From Morinoia aosen (lineage: Eukaryota > Arthropoda > Malacostraca > Amphipoda > Talitridae): DNA of 64,000 nt. Each line of letters starts with the position of its first letter. Position 1 is the first letter of the stretch. Of this stretch, positions 31,525 through 42,402 are shown in pieces. Location: assembly GCA_030386875.1 (NCBI GenBank), contig CM059559.1:66540392-66604391 (forward strand). Reading direction: 5' to 3'. Position numbers and translations under genes: made by a program. Below the pieces are notes generated by a model. It saw only the letters and a program-made list of their open reading frames with translations, made no database searches and was not told the origin of the DNA.

Positions 31525-32325
31525 ATGGCAGAAGGTGAAAGCGAGCATGCGCTCGGAGTGGCGTTAAAGCCACCAACTTTTTCTGAAACTTCACCTGCCA
31601 CCTTCTTTAAAATCCTAGACGCTCAGTTTCGCCTACGAAACATAACTCAAAGTGAAACAAAGTTTTACTACGCGCTGTCGTTTCTGCCATCTGAGGTGCT
31701 CGACCAGGTTCCGCCTAATTTGATTGAGAAAGAAAAGTATGACGAGCTTTGTGCTGAAATTGTCTCCTATTATGAGAAAACAAAGCCGGAGCTATTTGAA
31801 AAATTAATCTCAACAACCGTGATGACTGGCCGACCCTCAGCGTATCTACGTGAACTTCAGAGAATGGCAGCTAAAGTGAAAATTGGAGACGACCTCGTTC
31901 GACACAAGTTTGTGCAGTCGCTGCCTTCTACGATTGCTAGTGCAGTTTCGGCTCAGACAGAGCTGACTCTTTCTCAACTGGGCAGTCTGGCCGACAATTT
32001 GATGCCTCTGCACACGCAAGTACACAACGTCGATTATCAACAAAGGAAGTCTCGTGACTTTTCGCGAGAGGTTGCTAAAACGCATCACTCAGCAACTCCT
32101 CACTCAGCAACTGCTAAATTCGACCAGATCCCTGTTGGCATACGACCATTTCATCAAGATCAACGCCCTAAAGTGTGCAGAAGCCATCTGTACTACGCAG
32201 ATCGAGCCAGGACGTGCAAGCCGTGGTGTAAATTTCCTAACAAAGGGAATTGCAAAATGCAGCCGTCATCCAGACCTTCATCTCGTTCTTCCTCACCACA
32301 ACCTGATTCGCACCAGGGAAACTAA
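31525..32325 (+). CDS. Gypsy Gag
   Basis: 266 codons from ATG 31525. Residues about 15-175 are a retrotransposon capsid-like helical region ([64 protein letters not shown]). Near the end [18 protein letters not shown] matches the C-H-C-C motif of CsRn1-group Gag rather than a CCHC knuckle. An R/S/P-rich tail follows. The last codons CAG GGA AAC TAA hold the frameshift heptamer. Gag packages the RNA in virus-like particles. Unbroken. Confidence 0.9.
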   Translation: MAEGESEHALGVALKPPTFSETSPATFFKILDAQFRLRNITQSETKFYYALSFLPSEVLDQVPPNLIEKEKYDELCAEIVSYYEKTKPELFEKLISTTVMTGRPSAYLRELQRMAAKVKIGDDLVRHKFVQSLPSTIASAVSAQTELTLSQLGSLADNLMPLHTQVHNVDYQQRKSRDFSREVAKTHHSATPHSATAKFDQIPVGIRPFHQDQRPKVCRSHLYYADRARTCKPWCKFPNKGNCKMQPSSRPSSRSSSPQPDSHQGN

Positions 32326-32358
32326 CGGAGCGAGTTGTCATGGCAGTAACCAGCTCGC
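32316..32358 (+). promoter_or_regulatory. -1 ribosomal frameshift signal between gag and pol
   Basis: Heptamer GGGAAAC at 32316-32322 is phased G GGA AAC in the gag frame, immediately before the stop TAA (32323-32325). Slippage by -1 enters the pol frame, open from 32307. A stem of eight pairs, GCGAGTTG (32330-32337) with CAGCTCGC (32351-32358, one G-U), with a 13-nt loop, begins seven nt after the heptamer. This matches the X-XXY-YYZ plus spacer plus stem layout. An ATG at 32340 is the alternative pol start. Confidence 0.75.
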
Positions 32359-35300
32359 CACTTCTTAAGGTTGTCGTCACCGTAGGTTCTGCTTCTGTTT
32401 CGTTCATCATTGACACAGGTGCTTCTGTATCAATATTACCTAAATGCTTTGCCAAAGGCATTATTTTGAAGCCCTGTGCGGTCAAACTAACTTCTGCATC
32501 CGGACAAACTATTCCAGTCTTGGGAGAAGCGCGCTTGAACGTAGCTTTCAAGCAGCTTAGACGCTCCTACGCATGGACGTTCGTAGTCGCTGAGACAACT
32601 CAGCCACTTCTTGGAATAGACTTTCTGAGCCATTTTTGCCTCAGCGTAAATTGCAAAGAACGTAAACTGTGTGACCTAACTACCAACTCTGTAATGACTG
32701 TTGAAGAAAATGTAGATGACGTGTCTCAAATACAAATTAACAACACTGAAGACTTACCTGAAGCCGCCAAGCCTGTTTTGAAGAAATTCCCAAGCGTTAC
32801 CGGTCCTCGCAGCACCTCGCCTAACTCAACAGTCGACGTGTACCACCACATCGAAACGAAAGACGGCAAACCTGTGTATTCGAGGCGAAGAAATTTAGCG
32901 CCTGATAAATTAAAAGCCGCACAAGACGAGTTCAAGAATCTGCTCTCAGCAGGCATAATTCGACCGTCTAAATCACCTTGGGCATCTCCTCTCCATATGG
33001 TACCGAAGAAAAGTCCTGGAGAATGGAGACCATGTGGAGACTATAGAGCCCTTAATTCAGTAACCTTGCCTGACAGGTACCCAATACCTTTTTTACGCAG
33101 CGTCACTTCACAGTTGGACGGTAAGGCAGTCTTCTCTAAAATTGACTTAATCAGAGCTTATCACCAAATACCCATAAATCCTGACAATATTCCCAAAACT
33201 GCAGTTACAACCCCATTTGGCCTATACGAATATGTGTTCATGCCTTTCGGACTCCGTAATTCTGGTTCCACCTTCCAACGATTCATGGACCATATCTTCT
33301 TGAACTGTAATTGTGTTTTCATTTATCTGGACGATATTCTAGTATTTTCAGAAACTGCAGCGCAGCATACCCGTGACCTGGAAGCAGTTTTTGAAATTCT
33401 CGACAAGCATGACTTGAAAATTTCAATCGATAAATGTAAATTTTTCAGCACTTCTATCGACTTCTTGGGTTTTAAAATCTCGAAAGAAGGAATATCTCCA
33501 ACTGAAGACAAACTCAAAGTAATATCTGAATACCCGATTCCTCAAGACTCTCAAGCCTTGAGACGTTTCATAGGAATGGTCGGATATAACAGGCATTTGA
33601 TCCCAAACTTCAGTGAAACCATACTTCCGTTGTCTGACTTGATCAGGGACCACCCAAAAGCAAAGTCCCTAGAGCTCCCGGAGCGCGCCAAGGAATCTTT
33701 TCGTCAGATCAAAAAAGATCTTTGCGCATCCACGACCTTGCCTCATCCGAAGCCAGGAGTCGTAAACTACCACTTGGTCACCGATGCATCTCAAGCTGCA
33801 ATTGGTGCTGCTCTGCACCAAATCGTTAATAACGAACCTATCCCAATCGGATTTTTCTCAAGGAAGCTGACTGCCACGCAGCGGCGCTACTCCACATTCG
33901 ACAGAGAGCTCCTAGCTGCGTACCAAGCAGTTCTGCATTTTAAAAGTTACATAGAAGGACGAAATGTGACGCTTTTCACCGACCATAAGCCACTACAATC
34001 TGCATTTTTCAGTCAGCAGCCCGCAAAATCAGACAAGCAGCAACGGCATCTTTCCGTGCTCGTTGAATACTTGAGCGACGTGCAGTATATTAGAGGCGAC
34101 CAAAATGTTGTAGCAGATTGCTTATCTCGATCTCTCAACGCCGTTCATTGCGATCCGTTTGATTTGCCTTCCCTAGCAGAGAAACAAAAAGAAGACGAAG
34201 AAATTCTTCGGTATAAGGAACTATTGACACCCTATCCTCTCAAGGAAAACTTCGAAATTTGGTGTGATACTTCGCTCCCTTACCCAAGGCCATTCGTACC
34301 CGCAGCTTCAAGAGAATCGATTTTTCGAATGCTGCATGACATATCTCATCCTGGAGTTAAAGGCACATTAAAACTCGTTAAATCAAGATATTTTTGGCCT
34401 GACATCGACCGCAGCGTCAGGAAAATGTGCAAGGAATGCATGTCTTGCCAACAAGCAAAGGTCCAAAGACACACAAAAAGCCCAGTGAATCAATTCGCTT
34501 TACCATCAGAGCGATTTCAAACTGTGCACATCGATATCGTGGGACCACTCCCAGCCGTCAAACGGCACGGTGAACAATTCTTAAGCCCGATGAGGTATTT
34601 GCTAACGTGCATCGATCGCGCTACGAGATGGATCGAGGCTGTTCCTTTGACTGAAATAACCGCAGCCTCCGTTGCCAGTGCCTTTCTCGCAGGCTGGGTA
34701 TCACGTTTTGGGGTACCTCTGTACGTGGTGACGGACAGAGGAACTCAATTTGAGGCTGAACTTTTCCTCGAATTATCTCGTCTCATCGGATTCCACAAAT
34801 TGCGCACTACCTCTTATCACCCTCAAAGCAACGGTTTAATTGAGCGAGCACATCGAACTATCAAAACGGCAATCGTTGCAAGGAAACAATCGTGGCTCGA
34901 CGCGTTACCAATCGTGCTTCTAGGCATTAGAAGCGTGCCTAACGAGTCAAATTACTCGCCATTCACAGCAGTAACAGGCGCCTCATTTCTGCTCCCTCAG
35001 CCGATCATTGAGAAGACTGAATCGGAAAATTTCAAAAACACAAATATCAGTCTGCTAGCAAAGGAAATGAGAAACTTAGACCTCTCGACATCGTTGCCTT
35101 CCACGCATCACGATAAACGTAAATCTTTCTTACCACCTGCTCTAAAGACGTGTACTCACGTCTGGAAACGTGTAGACAGAGTTAGACGGCCGCTCGAAGC
35201 TCCGTACTCTGGACCTTATCCAGTGCGCGAACGCTTCGACAAATACTTCGTGATAACTCTACCATCGGGTGCCGAAGAATCTGTCTCCATTGACCGGCTA

Positions 35301-35549
35301 AAGCCAGTACACGCGCAAACTCCAGTGCCGTGCATCGCTGAAACTCCTGCAGCAAGCAGTGAAGAAACTGGACCGGAGAATCGCCCCGTACGCCGACGAG
35401 CAAATCCTCTTCGCGAGCGCGATAAGGCTCGCCAAAAGGAAACGAAGGCTAGTCAGTCTACAGCTGAATCAGCCTCGCCACCACTACGGAGTACGAGAAG
35501 TGGAAGGATTGTGAAATTTAAGAAAGATGCAAATTGTCATTATTATTAG
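32340..35549 (+). CDS. Gypsy Pol: protease, RT, RNase H, integrase
   Basis: 1069 codons from the in-frame ATG; probably made as Gag-Pol from 32322 by frameshifting. Protease: [12 protein letters not shown] (about residue 21-32). [71 protein letters not shown] (about 328-337). RNase [16 protein letters not shown] and FTDHKPLQ. Integrase: H2C2 finger (HDISHPG...C..C), then D ([10 protein letters not shown], about 730), D ([10 protein letters not shown]), E (NGLIERAH), and a GPY/F-type module (YSGPYPVRE). All catalytic residues are present and no stop or frameshift is seen. Likely active or recently active. Confidence 0.95.
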   Translation: MAVTSSPLLKVVVTVGSASVSFIIDTGASVSILPKCFAKGIILKPCAVKLTSASGQTIPVLGEARLNVAFKQLRRSYAWTFVVAETTQPLLGIDFLSHFCLSVNCKERKLCDLTTNSVMTVEENVDDVSQIQINNTEDLPEAAKPVLKKFPSVTGPRSTSPNSTVDVYHHIETKDGKPVYSRRRNLAPDKLKAAQDEFKNLLSAGIIRPSKSPWASPLHMVPKKSPGEWRPCGDYRALNSVTLPDRYPIPFLRSVTSQLDGKAVFSKIDLIRAYHQIPINPDNIPKTAVTTPFGLYEYVFMPFGLRNSGSTFQRFMDHIFLNCNCVFIYLDDILVFSETAAQHTRDLEAVFEILDKHDLKISIDKCKFFSTSIDFLGFKISKEGISPTEDKLKVISEYPIPQDSQALRRFIGMVGYNRHLIPNFSETILPLSDLIRDHPKAKSLELPERAKESFRQIKKDLCASTTLPHPKPGVVNYHLVTDASQAAIGAALHQIVNNEPIPIGFFSRKLTATQRRYSTFDRELLAAYQAVLHFKSYIEGRNVTLFTDHKPLQSAFFSQQPAKSDKQQRHLSVLVEYLSDVQYIRGDQNVVADCLSRSLNAVHCDPFDLPSLAEKQKEDEEILRYKELLTPYPLKENFEIWCDTSLPYPRPFVPAASRESIFRMLHDISHPGVKGTLKLVKSRYFWPDIDRSVRKMCKECMSCQQAKVQRHTKSPVNQFALPSERFQTVHIDIVGPLPAVKRHGEQFLSPMRYLLTCIDRATRWIEAVPLTEITAASVASAFLAGWVSRFGVPLYVVTDRGTQFEAELFLELSRLIGFHKLRTTSYHPQSNGLIERAHRTIKTAIVARKQSWLDALPIVLLGIRSVPNESNYSPFTAVTGASFLLPQPIIEKTESENFKNTNISLLAKEMRNLDLSTSLPSTHHDKRKSFLPPALKTCTHVWKRVDRVRRPLEAPYSGPYPVRERFDKYFVITLPSGAEESVSIDRLKPVHAQTPVPCIAETPAASSEETGPENRPVRRRANPLRERDKARQKETKASQSTAESASPPLRSTRSGRIVKFKKDANCHYY

Positions 35550-35561
35550 ACTTAGCAGCTC

Positions 35562-35582
35562 CGCTGTTTGGGCGGAGAGTAA
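35562..35582 (+). other. Gypsy polypurine tract
   Basis: GGGCGGAGAGTAA immediately precedes the 3' LTR, the position of the plus-strand primer. Confidence 0.6.
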
Positions 35583-36161
35583 TGTGGCGCTCCTTCAGCG
35601 AGTTTTATTCATTTTTTGCTTAATAAAAAAACCTCTGATAGTGTAGTGTATGGCAACACTTGCCATTTAGGCGTACGATACAAAGACTGTTACCTCGTCA
35701 GTTAGGGGCGGTAGAGCATCGTGTGCGCTTAATACTATTAGTAAATTGTTTAATGTATTATCTTGTTTAAACTTCTAAAATTTGTTTCAAAAGTATAATT
35801 AGAAAGATTTCATAATTTATTTCATAGCATTCCTTTTTCTATTTCAGACTAGACGTAATTGAGAAAATTCCAGTACTTTCTTTCCGTATCGATTTACGCC
35901 CTGAAAACCCTTGTTTAAAGGGTGAGTGTTATCCTGCATCATTTCTGTTTATTGAATAATTAAATCATGTTCGTATTCAGTATTGCCTTCTAATGTAATT
36001 AACATTTTTTTCTGACGTACTGTACTTTGTTTATATTGAATTGTAACTCGAATGGAATAAAAAACCGAACTTGATCCTTTCAGGTTTCGGTTTGCGGACG
36101 GAACTTCGATTCAAATCATTTATCTTGCCTGGCTAGTCATAAACGGACCTAACCCACCACA
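35583..36161 (+). repeat. Gypsy 3' LTR
   Basis: 579 bp, same length as the 5' LTR, three differences seen. Followed by the duplicated CTGG. Confidence 0.92.
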
Positions 36162-36627
36162 CTGGTCTACCAGTGGTTTGTTACGTCACCTAAAAAGTAA
36201 ACACAACATAGTAAAGCCTGAAACTGTAGACCCAGATGCATCAACTAGTAGCTCAGAAAATAGAATTCGTTTTGGAACAAAGTGCCCTCATGCAAGGGAG
36301 AGCAGTAGGAGAAGCACTAAACCTAAACAAACAGAAATAACAACTTTTGTAAAGGTACATAAAAGTACTCCGGAAGAACAAGTGACCAAGCTAGTACCAG
36401 CTGATGGCGTGTCAGGAAATGCAGTTGCAAAAAGCGAATTCACTAGAGAATCCTTCTCAGATAAAGATTTTTCGCTTTCTGAATCGTCAAATACTGTGAT
36501 GGGGATGGGCAACAAATTACAATATCATAAATGTAAAAATATGAAGAAATCCCGGAATCCCGGGATTGTCTTCCTGGAATTCCGGAATTCTGGGATTTGT
36601 CATTTTGTCCCGGGATTGCAAACCCTA
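36162..36627 (+). pseudogene. hAT2 BED zinc-finger protein, 3' part
   Basis: Continues the frame broken at 30838: STSGLLRHLKSKHNIVKPE completes the BED finger (H-x4-H-type pair in RHLKSKH), followed by an S/T/K/E-rich linker (EITTFVKVHKSTPEEQV). At about 36540 it enters the CCCGG-rich hAT2 terminus; the frame happens to stay open to 36702 beyond the element. The catalytic domain is missing. Confidence 0.7.
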
Positions 36628-36779
36628 GCTTCCACACCGACTCCAAAATCTTTGTCACATCTATTAGACGAAATTCCTCAAATGAAAACGTTTGTCGATT
36701 AGAAATTTTTTAGGGGAGAGTGGCGAAAACATTACTTGGATGAACAATTGACACCAAACATTTGAGCCGTTAATTACTT

Positions 36780-37101
36780 GGAAACAGTGTTTAGCTGTAA
36801 AAATGCCAGTGGGCTACCATGTTGTCCAAATCTAAAATTTATAATTTCAATGTTGTTCCCCCTCCCATTTTCAAGTGCTTTCGCTGAAAATTTCTTTAGC
36901 CGAATAAATTTGACCTTATCATTCCAAAGAAGCAGTTTGAAGAATGAAACCGTGCGTAGTTTGATCCATGTAGTGGATGACCTTGAAGAGTCTGGCTCCA
37001 CGGCATCTAATTCTCCAAATAATACTATTTTAATTGAGGCTTTTAATGAAGTGAAAAGTAATGCTACGCGTGCAGAATCTTCAGCGATGCCAATACCTTA
37101 G
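36780..37101 (+). pseudogene. hAT1 transposase C-terminal dimerisation region
   Basis: Reads PNLKFIISMLFPLPFSSAFA, ENFFSRINLTLSFQRSSLKN, ETVRSLIHVVDDLEES. This is the hAT C-terminal signature (family pattern PNL..LA..LL.LP.SSA..ERVFS..N.IKT..RNRL...T..ALL.V). It lies outside hAT2 but inside hAT1, so it is the remnant of the outer transposase. Upstream (36640-36780) has stops. No BED or DDE part of hAT1 is recognisable. Confidence 0.75.
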
Positions 37102-37109
37102 AAATATAA

Positions 37110-37789
37110 AATACGGAAAGAGTGATAAAGTTTTTATTATGTTATGGATTGTAGTTTTGTACAATGTATTCCCAGAACCTATTTTTTTATGTGAGTAGTA
37201 TAACTTACTGGAAATAAAAAAATATTTGTGTTAATTTGGCTTTCTCTTATTTTGAACAAATTTATCTAAGGCTATACCTAGCACCGCACGTAGAGTTCAT
37301 TCAATTTGTAATTGTTTTGGATCGGCCAAAAAACTCAGTACCACGATTCGAAAAAAATTACATAGGTCTGTATTTTTCTTTCAAAATTTTTTCTTTAGTT
37401 TCTGTAAGACTTATTATTTATGCATTGTGTCACCAATTACGTAAACCTGGATTTCAATTTTGTCGACTACAGTGCTTTGTGTATTTGTTGAGTCCTTTAT
37501 CGATCCACATTTGGAAATTTCCTTTTAAATTTATTGGAAGAATGTCATTTTATACCCATTTCCATAATAAAGGTGTTCAGTTCACACATTTATTAATTAA
37601 CGAATCCCCAGAAACTTCAACAATGTTGCCAATGTGACGTAATTAAGGAAAAAGCCAATAGCATTATTAAAGTCTATACGGTAATTATTATATTGCCCTC
37701 GTTTATATTTTCTAGGGTAATGAAGGAGCATTCTAGGGTAAAATACATGCCAGCCTAGGGTACAAAGATTGACGAGCGTGGAAGGCCTG
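37110..37789. other. hAT1 right interior and subterminal repeats
   Basis: No supported gene; the 133-codon frame at 37236-37637 has AT-driven F/Y/I-rich composition. TCTAGGGTAA-type words lie at 37712-37763. Confidence 0.5.
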
Positions 37790-37878
37790 CTTGAACCACT
37801 GCCACGGTATACTAAAGGAGGTAGAGTCAGTGAGTCACTTCTACGGGGACAGCCGCGCACATTCGCTAATTCGACTAG

Positions 37879-37939
37879 CCAATAGAAAGCTTCGTATCAA
37901 ACAAGCCGGATGACATCACTCGCACGCAACATGACGTCA
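37879..37939 (+). promoter_or_regulatory. CCAAT plus CRE block
   Basis: CCAAT at 37879-37883 and a full TGACGTCA at 37932-37939 in a locally GC-rich, CpG-containing stretch (37845-38000). No TATA or exon is assigned. The composition resembles 484-532 and 57969-58129. Confidence 0.3.
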
Positions 37940-38304
37940 GCGGCGGCAGCGTGCGTACTACCACGCAGTGTACTCTGCCCTCCCAGACGTACGATCAACA
38001 ACAGGACAGACTACCGGTGTGCCTCTACCGGTCCGGATTTGAATTTTCAAAAAATTTAATTCCGTCCGGCAATGTGCAAATCAACCAGAACTAAAAGGTT
38101 ATCGATCTTCAATTTAATCACACCGGTAGCTTCGTTCATTGAAAGCTCTTTCCAAAAACTGGGAAAATTTACTTTAATCAATCATGAAAGTCGTCTTATT
38201 ACCTTTTTCATGCGGATAAGGCTGACGATTGAGCACCAGATCGTAAGGATAATATAAAATTCCGTGCTCAAAGGTTTATTTGAAATAAAACATGCTATAT
38301 ATTT

Positions 38305-38612
38305 CACTTCCATAAGATAAGTTCAAACAACCCTTTAGTATGGAGACGAGAAAATGAGGAATCAATGCGGTAGGAGCATAGAAACATTACGTTGAGAAAG
38401 AAGTTGATGAGATAAGATAAAATTTGTAGAAGAAAACAATAGGTGCGGAAAAATAAGATAGCAGTGAACTGGAAAAAGACGGTCCGTAACAAAACAAGAA
38501 ACTATTCTATTTCTATTTCAACGAAAAGAAAGCCCACCCAACCTTTGGCTCGAGCCCTCACATAATCCCCTGGAAGGGCTCATTCCCATACATACAACAG
38601 TTGTGTCCCTTT
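38305..38612 (+). repeat. Dispersed ~330-bp repeat, copy B
   Basis: Contains CAATAGGTGCGG, GATAGCAGTGAAC, CTCGAGCCCTCACATAATCC and a diverged ACAACAGTTGTGTCC dyad. Same orientation as the other copies. Confidence 0.65.
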
Positions 38613-38626
38613 GAGTGGAAGAAACG

Positions 38627-39157
38627 GAACAGCAGTGAATAAAAAGAGAAGAGAGTTCCTAACCAAAGAAAACAATGCTTTTAAATTGCAACAAAAAGAA
38701 GCCCTACAAAATTCTCACCTTGGGACTTGACATAACTAGTTATTTAAGAATGGGGAGCAAAATACAAGCAACTATTAGTCAATGGAGAAATATTTCCCTC
38801 ACTTAAAAATACATTAAATATATATCACGTAACTTTTTGGCGATAATAAATGAAATGAACTATTTTCCTATGAAAACAACATTTGGTACACCACCTCTCT
38901 ATGCGCGTTTCGACATTTTCCAGTTATAAATTCCAAAATCTACACAAAAGAAACAACATAAAACTAATCGTTTAAATCTAGGAAAGGACTTGAGTAATCA
39001 CAGACGACAAAAATAAATCAATAATAAACTGAAGCACTAGCAATGCATTAGCGCTATCTATATTCACACATCAGGACACTCTGCGTGCTAGTGAGTAAGG
39101 AACTATAAAATACAAATAAAACGAATACTTCAACTTCGAAAATGAACAAATTTTGCA
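38627..39157 (+). repeat. Duplicated 530-bp segment, copy 1
   Basis: Nearly identical to 39992-40533, about 1,370 bp downstream, sharing GAAGAGAGTTCCTAACCAAA and CGTAACTTTTTGGCG, with only a few differences. Non-coding. Confidence 0.85.
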
Positions 39158-39244
39158 TAATAGATTATAAAGGTAAACTTTTGAAAGACCAGTATTATTA
39201 ATATTTTTACCATCACGTAAGAAAGTTTCAGGCTCCCTTTACCA

Positions 39245-39532
39245 AGACGATGTTCAAAGAGAAGAAGGATGAAGGCACCATTAGTATGGATTTGAGAGAG
39301 TGCGAAATCTATGCACAAGGTGCATAGAAACATAAAGCTAAGAAATGATTTCATGAAACAAGATAAAGTTGAAGAAAGTCATGGGAGCTGAAAAATAGGA
39401 CAGCAGTGAACTGGAAAAACATCGTCCATAACAAAACAAGAACCTATTCTAGTTCAACAAAAACAAACCTACCCAACCTTTAGCTCGAGCCCTCACGTAA
39501 TCCCCCTGGGAGCGCTCATTCCCATAGATACA
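39245..39532 (+). repeat. Dispersed ~330-bp repeat, copy C
   Basis: Contains GGCACCATTAGTATGGAT, CAGCAGTGAACTGG, CCCTGGGAGCGCTCATTCCC and CATAGATACA, then breaks off. Confidence 0.7.
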
Positions 39533-39539
39533 GATTAGA

Positions 39540-39935
39540 TCATCGGGTAGTTTAAGCCTCCCTAACCGCTACAAACAAAAAGCGTATCGAAGAGAGGAAG
39601 GAGGAACGCACCATTTAGTATGGATATTAGGGAATGTGGAATCTATGCAGAAGGGGCATAGAAAAAATAAGTTGAGAAAGAAGTTCATGAAACAAGATAT
39701 AAGTTGAAGAAGAAAGTAGCAGGGGCTGAAAAACAGGACAGCAGTGAACAAAAATAAAGATGGTCCGAAACAAAACAAAAACCTATTCTATTTCAACAAA
39801 AAGGAAGCCTACCTAAAATCCTTTGCACGGGCCCTGGAAGTTTCCCTGGGAGCTCTAATTCCCATGGATACAATAGTTGTATCCCCCCTGGGGAGTCCCA
39901 TAGATACAACAGTTGAGTCCCCTTGAGGGGAAGAT
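39540..39935 (+). repeat. Dispersed ~330-bp repeat, copy D
   Basis: The most complete copy: begins TAGTTTAAGCCTCCCTAACC, contains GGGCTGAAAAACAGGACAGC and ends with two tandem versions of CCCATAGATACAATAGTTG/TATCCCC dyads. Confidence 0.75.
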
Positions 39936-39991
39936 ACCCTGTACATAGAAATATTAAATTGAGGAGTAAGATTATGACAAAATAACGCTGA

Positions 39992-40533
39992 AAAAGAAAC
40001 GGAACACCAGTGAATAAAAAGAGAAGAGAGTTCCTAACCAAAGAAAACAATGCTTTTAAATTGCAACAAAAAGGAGCCCTACAAAATTCTCACCTTGGGA
40101 CTTGACATAACTAGTTATTTAAGAATGGGGAGCAAAATACAAGCAACTATTAGCCAATGGAGAAATATTTCCCTCACTTAAAAATTCATTAAATATATAT
40201 CACGTAACTTTTTGGCGATAATAAATGAAATGAACTATTTTCCTATGAAAACAACATTTGGTACACCACCTCTCTATGCGCGTTTCGACATTTTCCAGTT
40301 ATAAATTCCAAAATCTACACAAAAGAAACAACATAAAACTAACCGTTTAAATCTAGGAAAGGAGTTGAGTTATCACAGACGACAAAAATAAATCAATAAT
40401 AAACTGAAGAACTAGCAATGCATTAGCGCTATCTATATTCACACATCAGGACACTCTGAGTGCCATTGAGTAAGGAACTATAAAATACAAATAAAATGAA
40501 TACTTCAACTTCGAAAATGAAGAAATTTTGCAG
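39992..40533 (+). repeat. Duplicated 530-bp segment, copy 2
   Basis: Partner of 38627-39157; the duplication probably included copies B and D of the dispersed repeat, giving a unit of about 1.37 kb. Confidence 0.85.
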
Positions 40534-41029
40534 ATTACACAGATAAAATTTGAATGGCCAGTACTTCAAAATCACAATTTGAATACCAAATCTTTTACTG
40601 TAATTCGCTGCAATTCGGTATGAAACAAATATATCATAGTTTTGCAGAGGTTTCCATAGGTTTAATTATAAACGACTTTTAGAAAGAGTTGCAGTGTAGA
40701 GGGAGAATGAAAGGAATAACAAATACGCATAGCGCGTACACAGTAATTCTATTTTATAACATTGCAACCTAACTGTGCACCGGTCCAAATTGACAAATAA
40801 ACCATATAGCCTACACCATCCATGTGTGTGTAAGAAAATAGACAACATCCTGCGAAATATTAATTCACAGCCTCAAATTCTACGCTAATTAATACACAAG
40901 GTTTAAAAACCCCTGGATTCAAGAGAACGCTTCACAGCCTTAAATTCGTTTCACATTAACAGCATAAGGCTACTACAAGTTGAATACTAATGGTTGTTCA
41001 TTAGCAGAAGTGAATCACTTTGAAGTGAA
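40534..41029. other. No gene seen
   Basis: AT-rich spacer between the duplicated block and the P-like pseudogene. Confidence 0.5.
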
Positions 41030-41615
41030 TCATTTATGCATCATTTTATTGAGTTTCTCTTTGGAACAGGTAGTCCGCAGAGATCTGTTGTAAGCCGTCA
41101 TTGACTGCAGTGTTCTACATTTTACAAAGAACTTTATGAGGTACACTGTTATTTGAGAACAGCAGGTGCGAGGTTTGGGGCAGTTATCATGGATTACTTT
41201 ACACACAGATTTGCAGAAGCCTTGTAAGTGACTAATTTTACTGAAAAGATAAAGGAAAACTCTCATAACAAATGATAGTGTGTACAAAAGACTGACTGCA
41301 ATATTTCAGTCCCTTGTGCGGATCATCAGACTCAATGTACTCTTTAAATGAAACAAACAGATGAAAACTGAAATCTTTCACGCTACGAATGGAAGAACAT
41401 GTACTGCAATCAGCCAAAGATGTTTTTTTTAGTAGCTTGTGATGGACGTCTATTTTCATGGCAAGGTAACCTGAGATATAAGCGGCAGCATCTTCCACTT
41501 CCACAGAAGCAAAAATTCCTCCTATCTCGGTGACTCCGTTGACCACCACAGCCGCCTTTCGTTCCTCTTCAGTCACCTCAATGATAAGTGGAATTACTTC
41601 ACTTTCTTCCGGCAC

Positions 41616-42402
41616 CTGAAAGGCAAGAAAAAATGTGAACTCAAGTTGACAATTTTTTTTAACTTAATCAAGTCTGTGGCTTCATAAGCAAGCATTTCAG
41701 CTGCAGTTGAGGGTACAGATGTAAATATATTAGAGAAAATGAAGCTAATATAATAAATTGAGATGCAGGTGAGGGCAACTAGATAAAGGGGGTCAGTTGT
41801 AAAGAATTACGCTGAACGGGAAGCAGCATTGAAAAGTGTACAAAGAAATGGAGATGATAAACGTTAGCAAAATACTAAATGTAAAAATAAAAGGAGTCTC
41901 AATGAAGAACGAGAAGAAAAAAGACAAAAAGATAGGATTAGATTCTATGTTAGTTCAAGCCTCCTTAACCGCTAAAAAAAACATGTTTAGAGGAGAGGAA
42001 GGAGAAAGGCACCATTTAGTGAGGAGATAATGGAATGCAAAGTGGGATATCATGGGGGAAACAAGATATGAGGGGAAAAAGGAAACACAAGATTGCAAGT
42101 AATAGGCAGAGAATTGTGAAATACATGGCTTACAGAAAAACATAAGTTTATGGACTCTATCTATTTCCCACAATTCCTCTCTAACATTTAATGTTGTCTA
42201 ATATATTTAGATTTTTGAAGATATTAAATCATAATCCTAATCTAAACTTATGAAAACTTTCAAGGAATAAGTGTAAAAAGTGCAAATTTCTATTTAATAA
42301 GACTCCCAATAATTTAGTTGAGAAAATCAGTCTATAATCTGGACATCTTAAATTTTATTCTGACATGTATCTTTCCTTAGAGGGTTACCAGACTCATCTC
42401 AC
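41616..42402 (-). other. Intron of the P-like transposase
   Basis: Donor GAG|GTGAGA at 42403/42402 and acceptor TTGCCTTTCAG at 41616 (minus strand), phase 0. It contains a partial copy of the dispersed repeat. Confidence 0.7.
41940..42070 (+). repeat. Dispersed ~330-bp repeat, copy E (5' part only)
   Basis: Begins AGTTCAAGCCTCCTTAACC and has AGGCACCATTTAGT and GAAACAAGATATGAGG. It lies inside the P-like intron. Confidence 0.65.

Larger units (their letters stand above)
30839..36161 (+). mobile_element. Gypsy LTR retrotransposon, apparently intact (CsRn1/mdg3-like)
   Basis: Two 579-bp LTRs (30839-31417, 35583-36161) start TG and end CA and are flanked by CTGG at 30835-30838 and 36162-36165. 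In order: 5' LTR, primer site, gag, -1 frameshift signal, pol (protease, RT, RNase H, integrase), purine tract, 3' LTR. No env. The tRNA-Trp-like primer site and a C-H-C-C gag motif fit the CsRn1/mdg3 group. Reading frames are unbroken. It lies in the BED codons of hAT2. Confidence 0.92.
30426..36627 (+). mobile_element. hAT2: inner hAT-type element carrying a BED zinc finger
   Basis: Ends TAGGGGATCCCGG (30426) and, inverted, TAGGGTTTGCAATCCCGG (36627); flanks GCTTCAAC at 30418-30425 and GCTTCCAC at 36628-36635, an 8-bp duplication with one mismatch. Subterminal CCCGG/CCGGAATTCC words occur at both ends. It encodes a BED finger now split by the Gypsy insertion and has lost the catalytic domain. 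It sits two bases from the Harbinger right end, inside hAT1. Confidence 0.65.
28270..37789. mobile_element. hAT1: outer 9.5-kb hAT-type element with nested insertions
   Basis: A perfect 8-bp duplication CTTGAACC at 28262-28269 and 37790-37797 flanks ends CAGTGCTTCCACTC and, inverted, CAGGCCTTCCACGC. CAG ends, imperfect TIRs and 8-bp duplications are hAT features. TCTAGGGTAA words cluster at both ends (28283-28360 and 37712-37763), probably subterminal transposase-binding repeats. Its only recognisable coding remnant is the dimerisation region at 36780-37101. About 7.5 kb of the length is later insertions. Confidence 0.8.

Noticed and set aside
32237..33653. Minus frames of 64-104 codons across the Gypsy pol
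   Set aside because: Antisense shadows of pol; no independent signals.
36628..36702. Extension of the BED frame past the hAT2 end
   Set aside because: These codons lie beyond the hAT2 terminus in hAT1 DNA; the frame is open by chance.
41290..41335. Minus-strand CTGATGATCCGCACAAGGGA followed by CTGAAATA, hammerhead-like
   Set aside because: Two extra bases precede GAAA and the stretch lies in P-like transposase coding sequence (DDPHKGL), so the match is probably chance.
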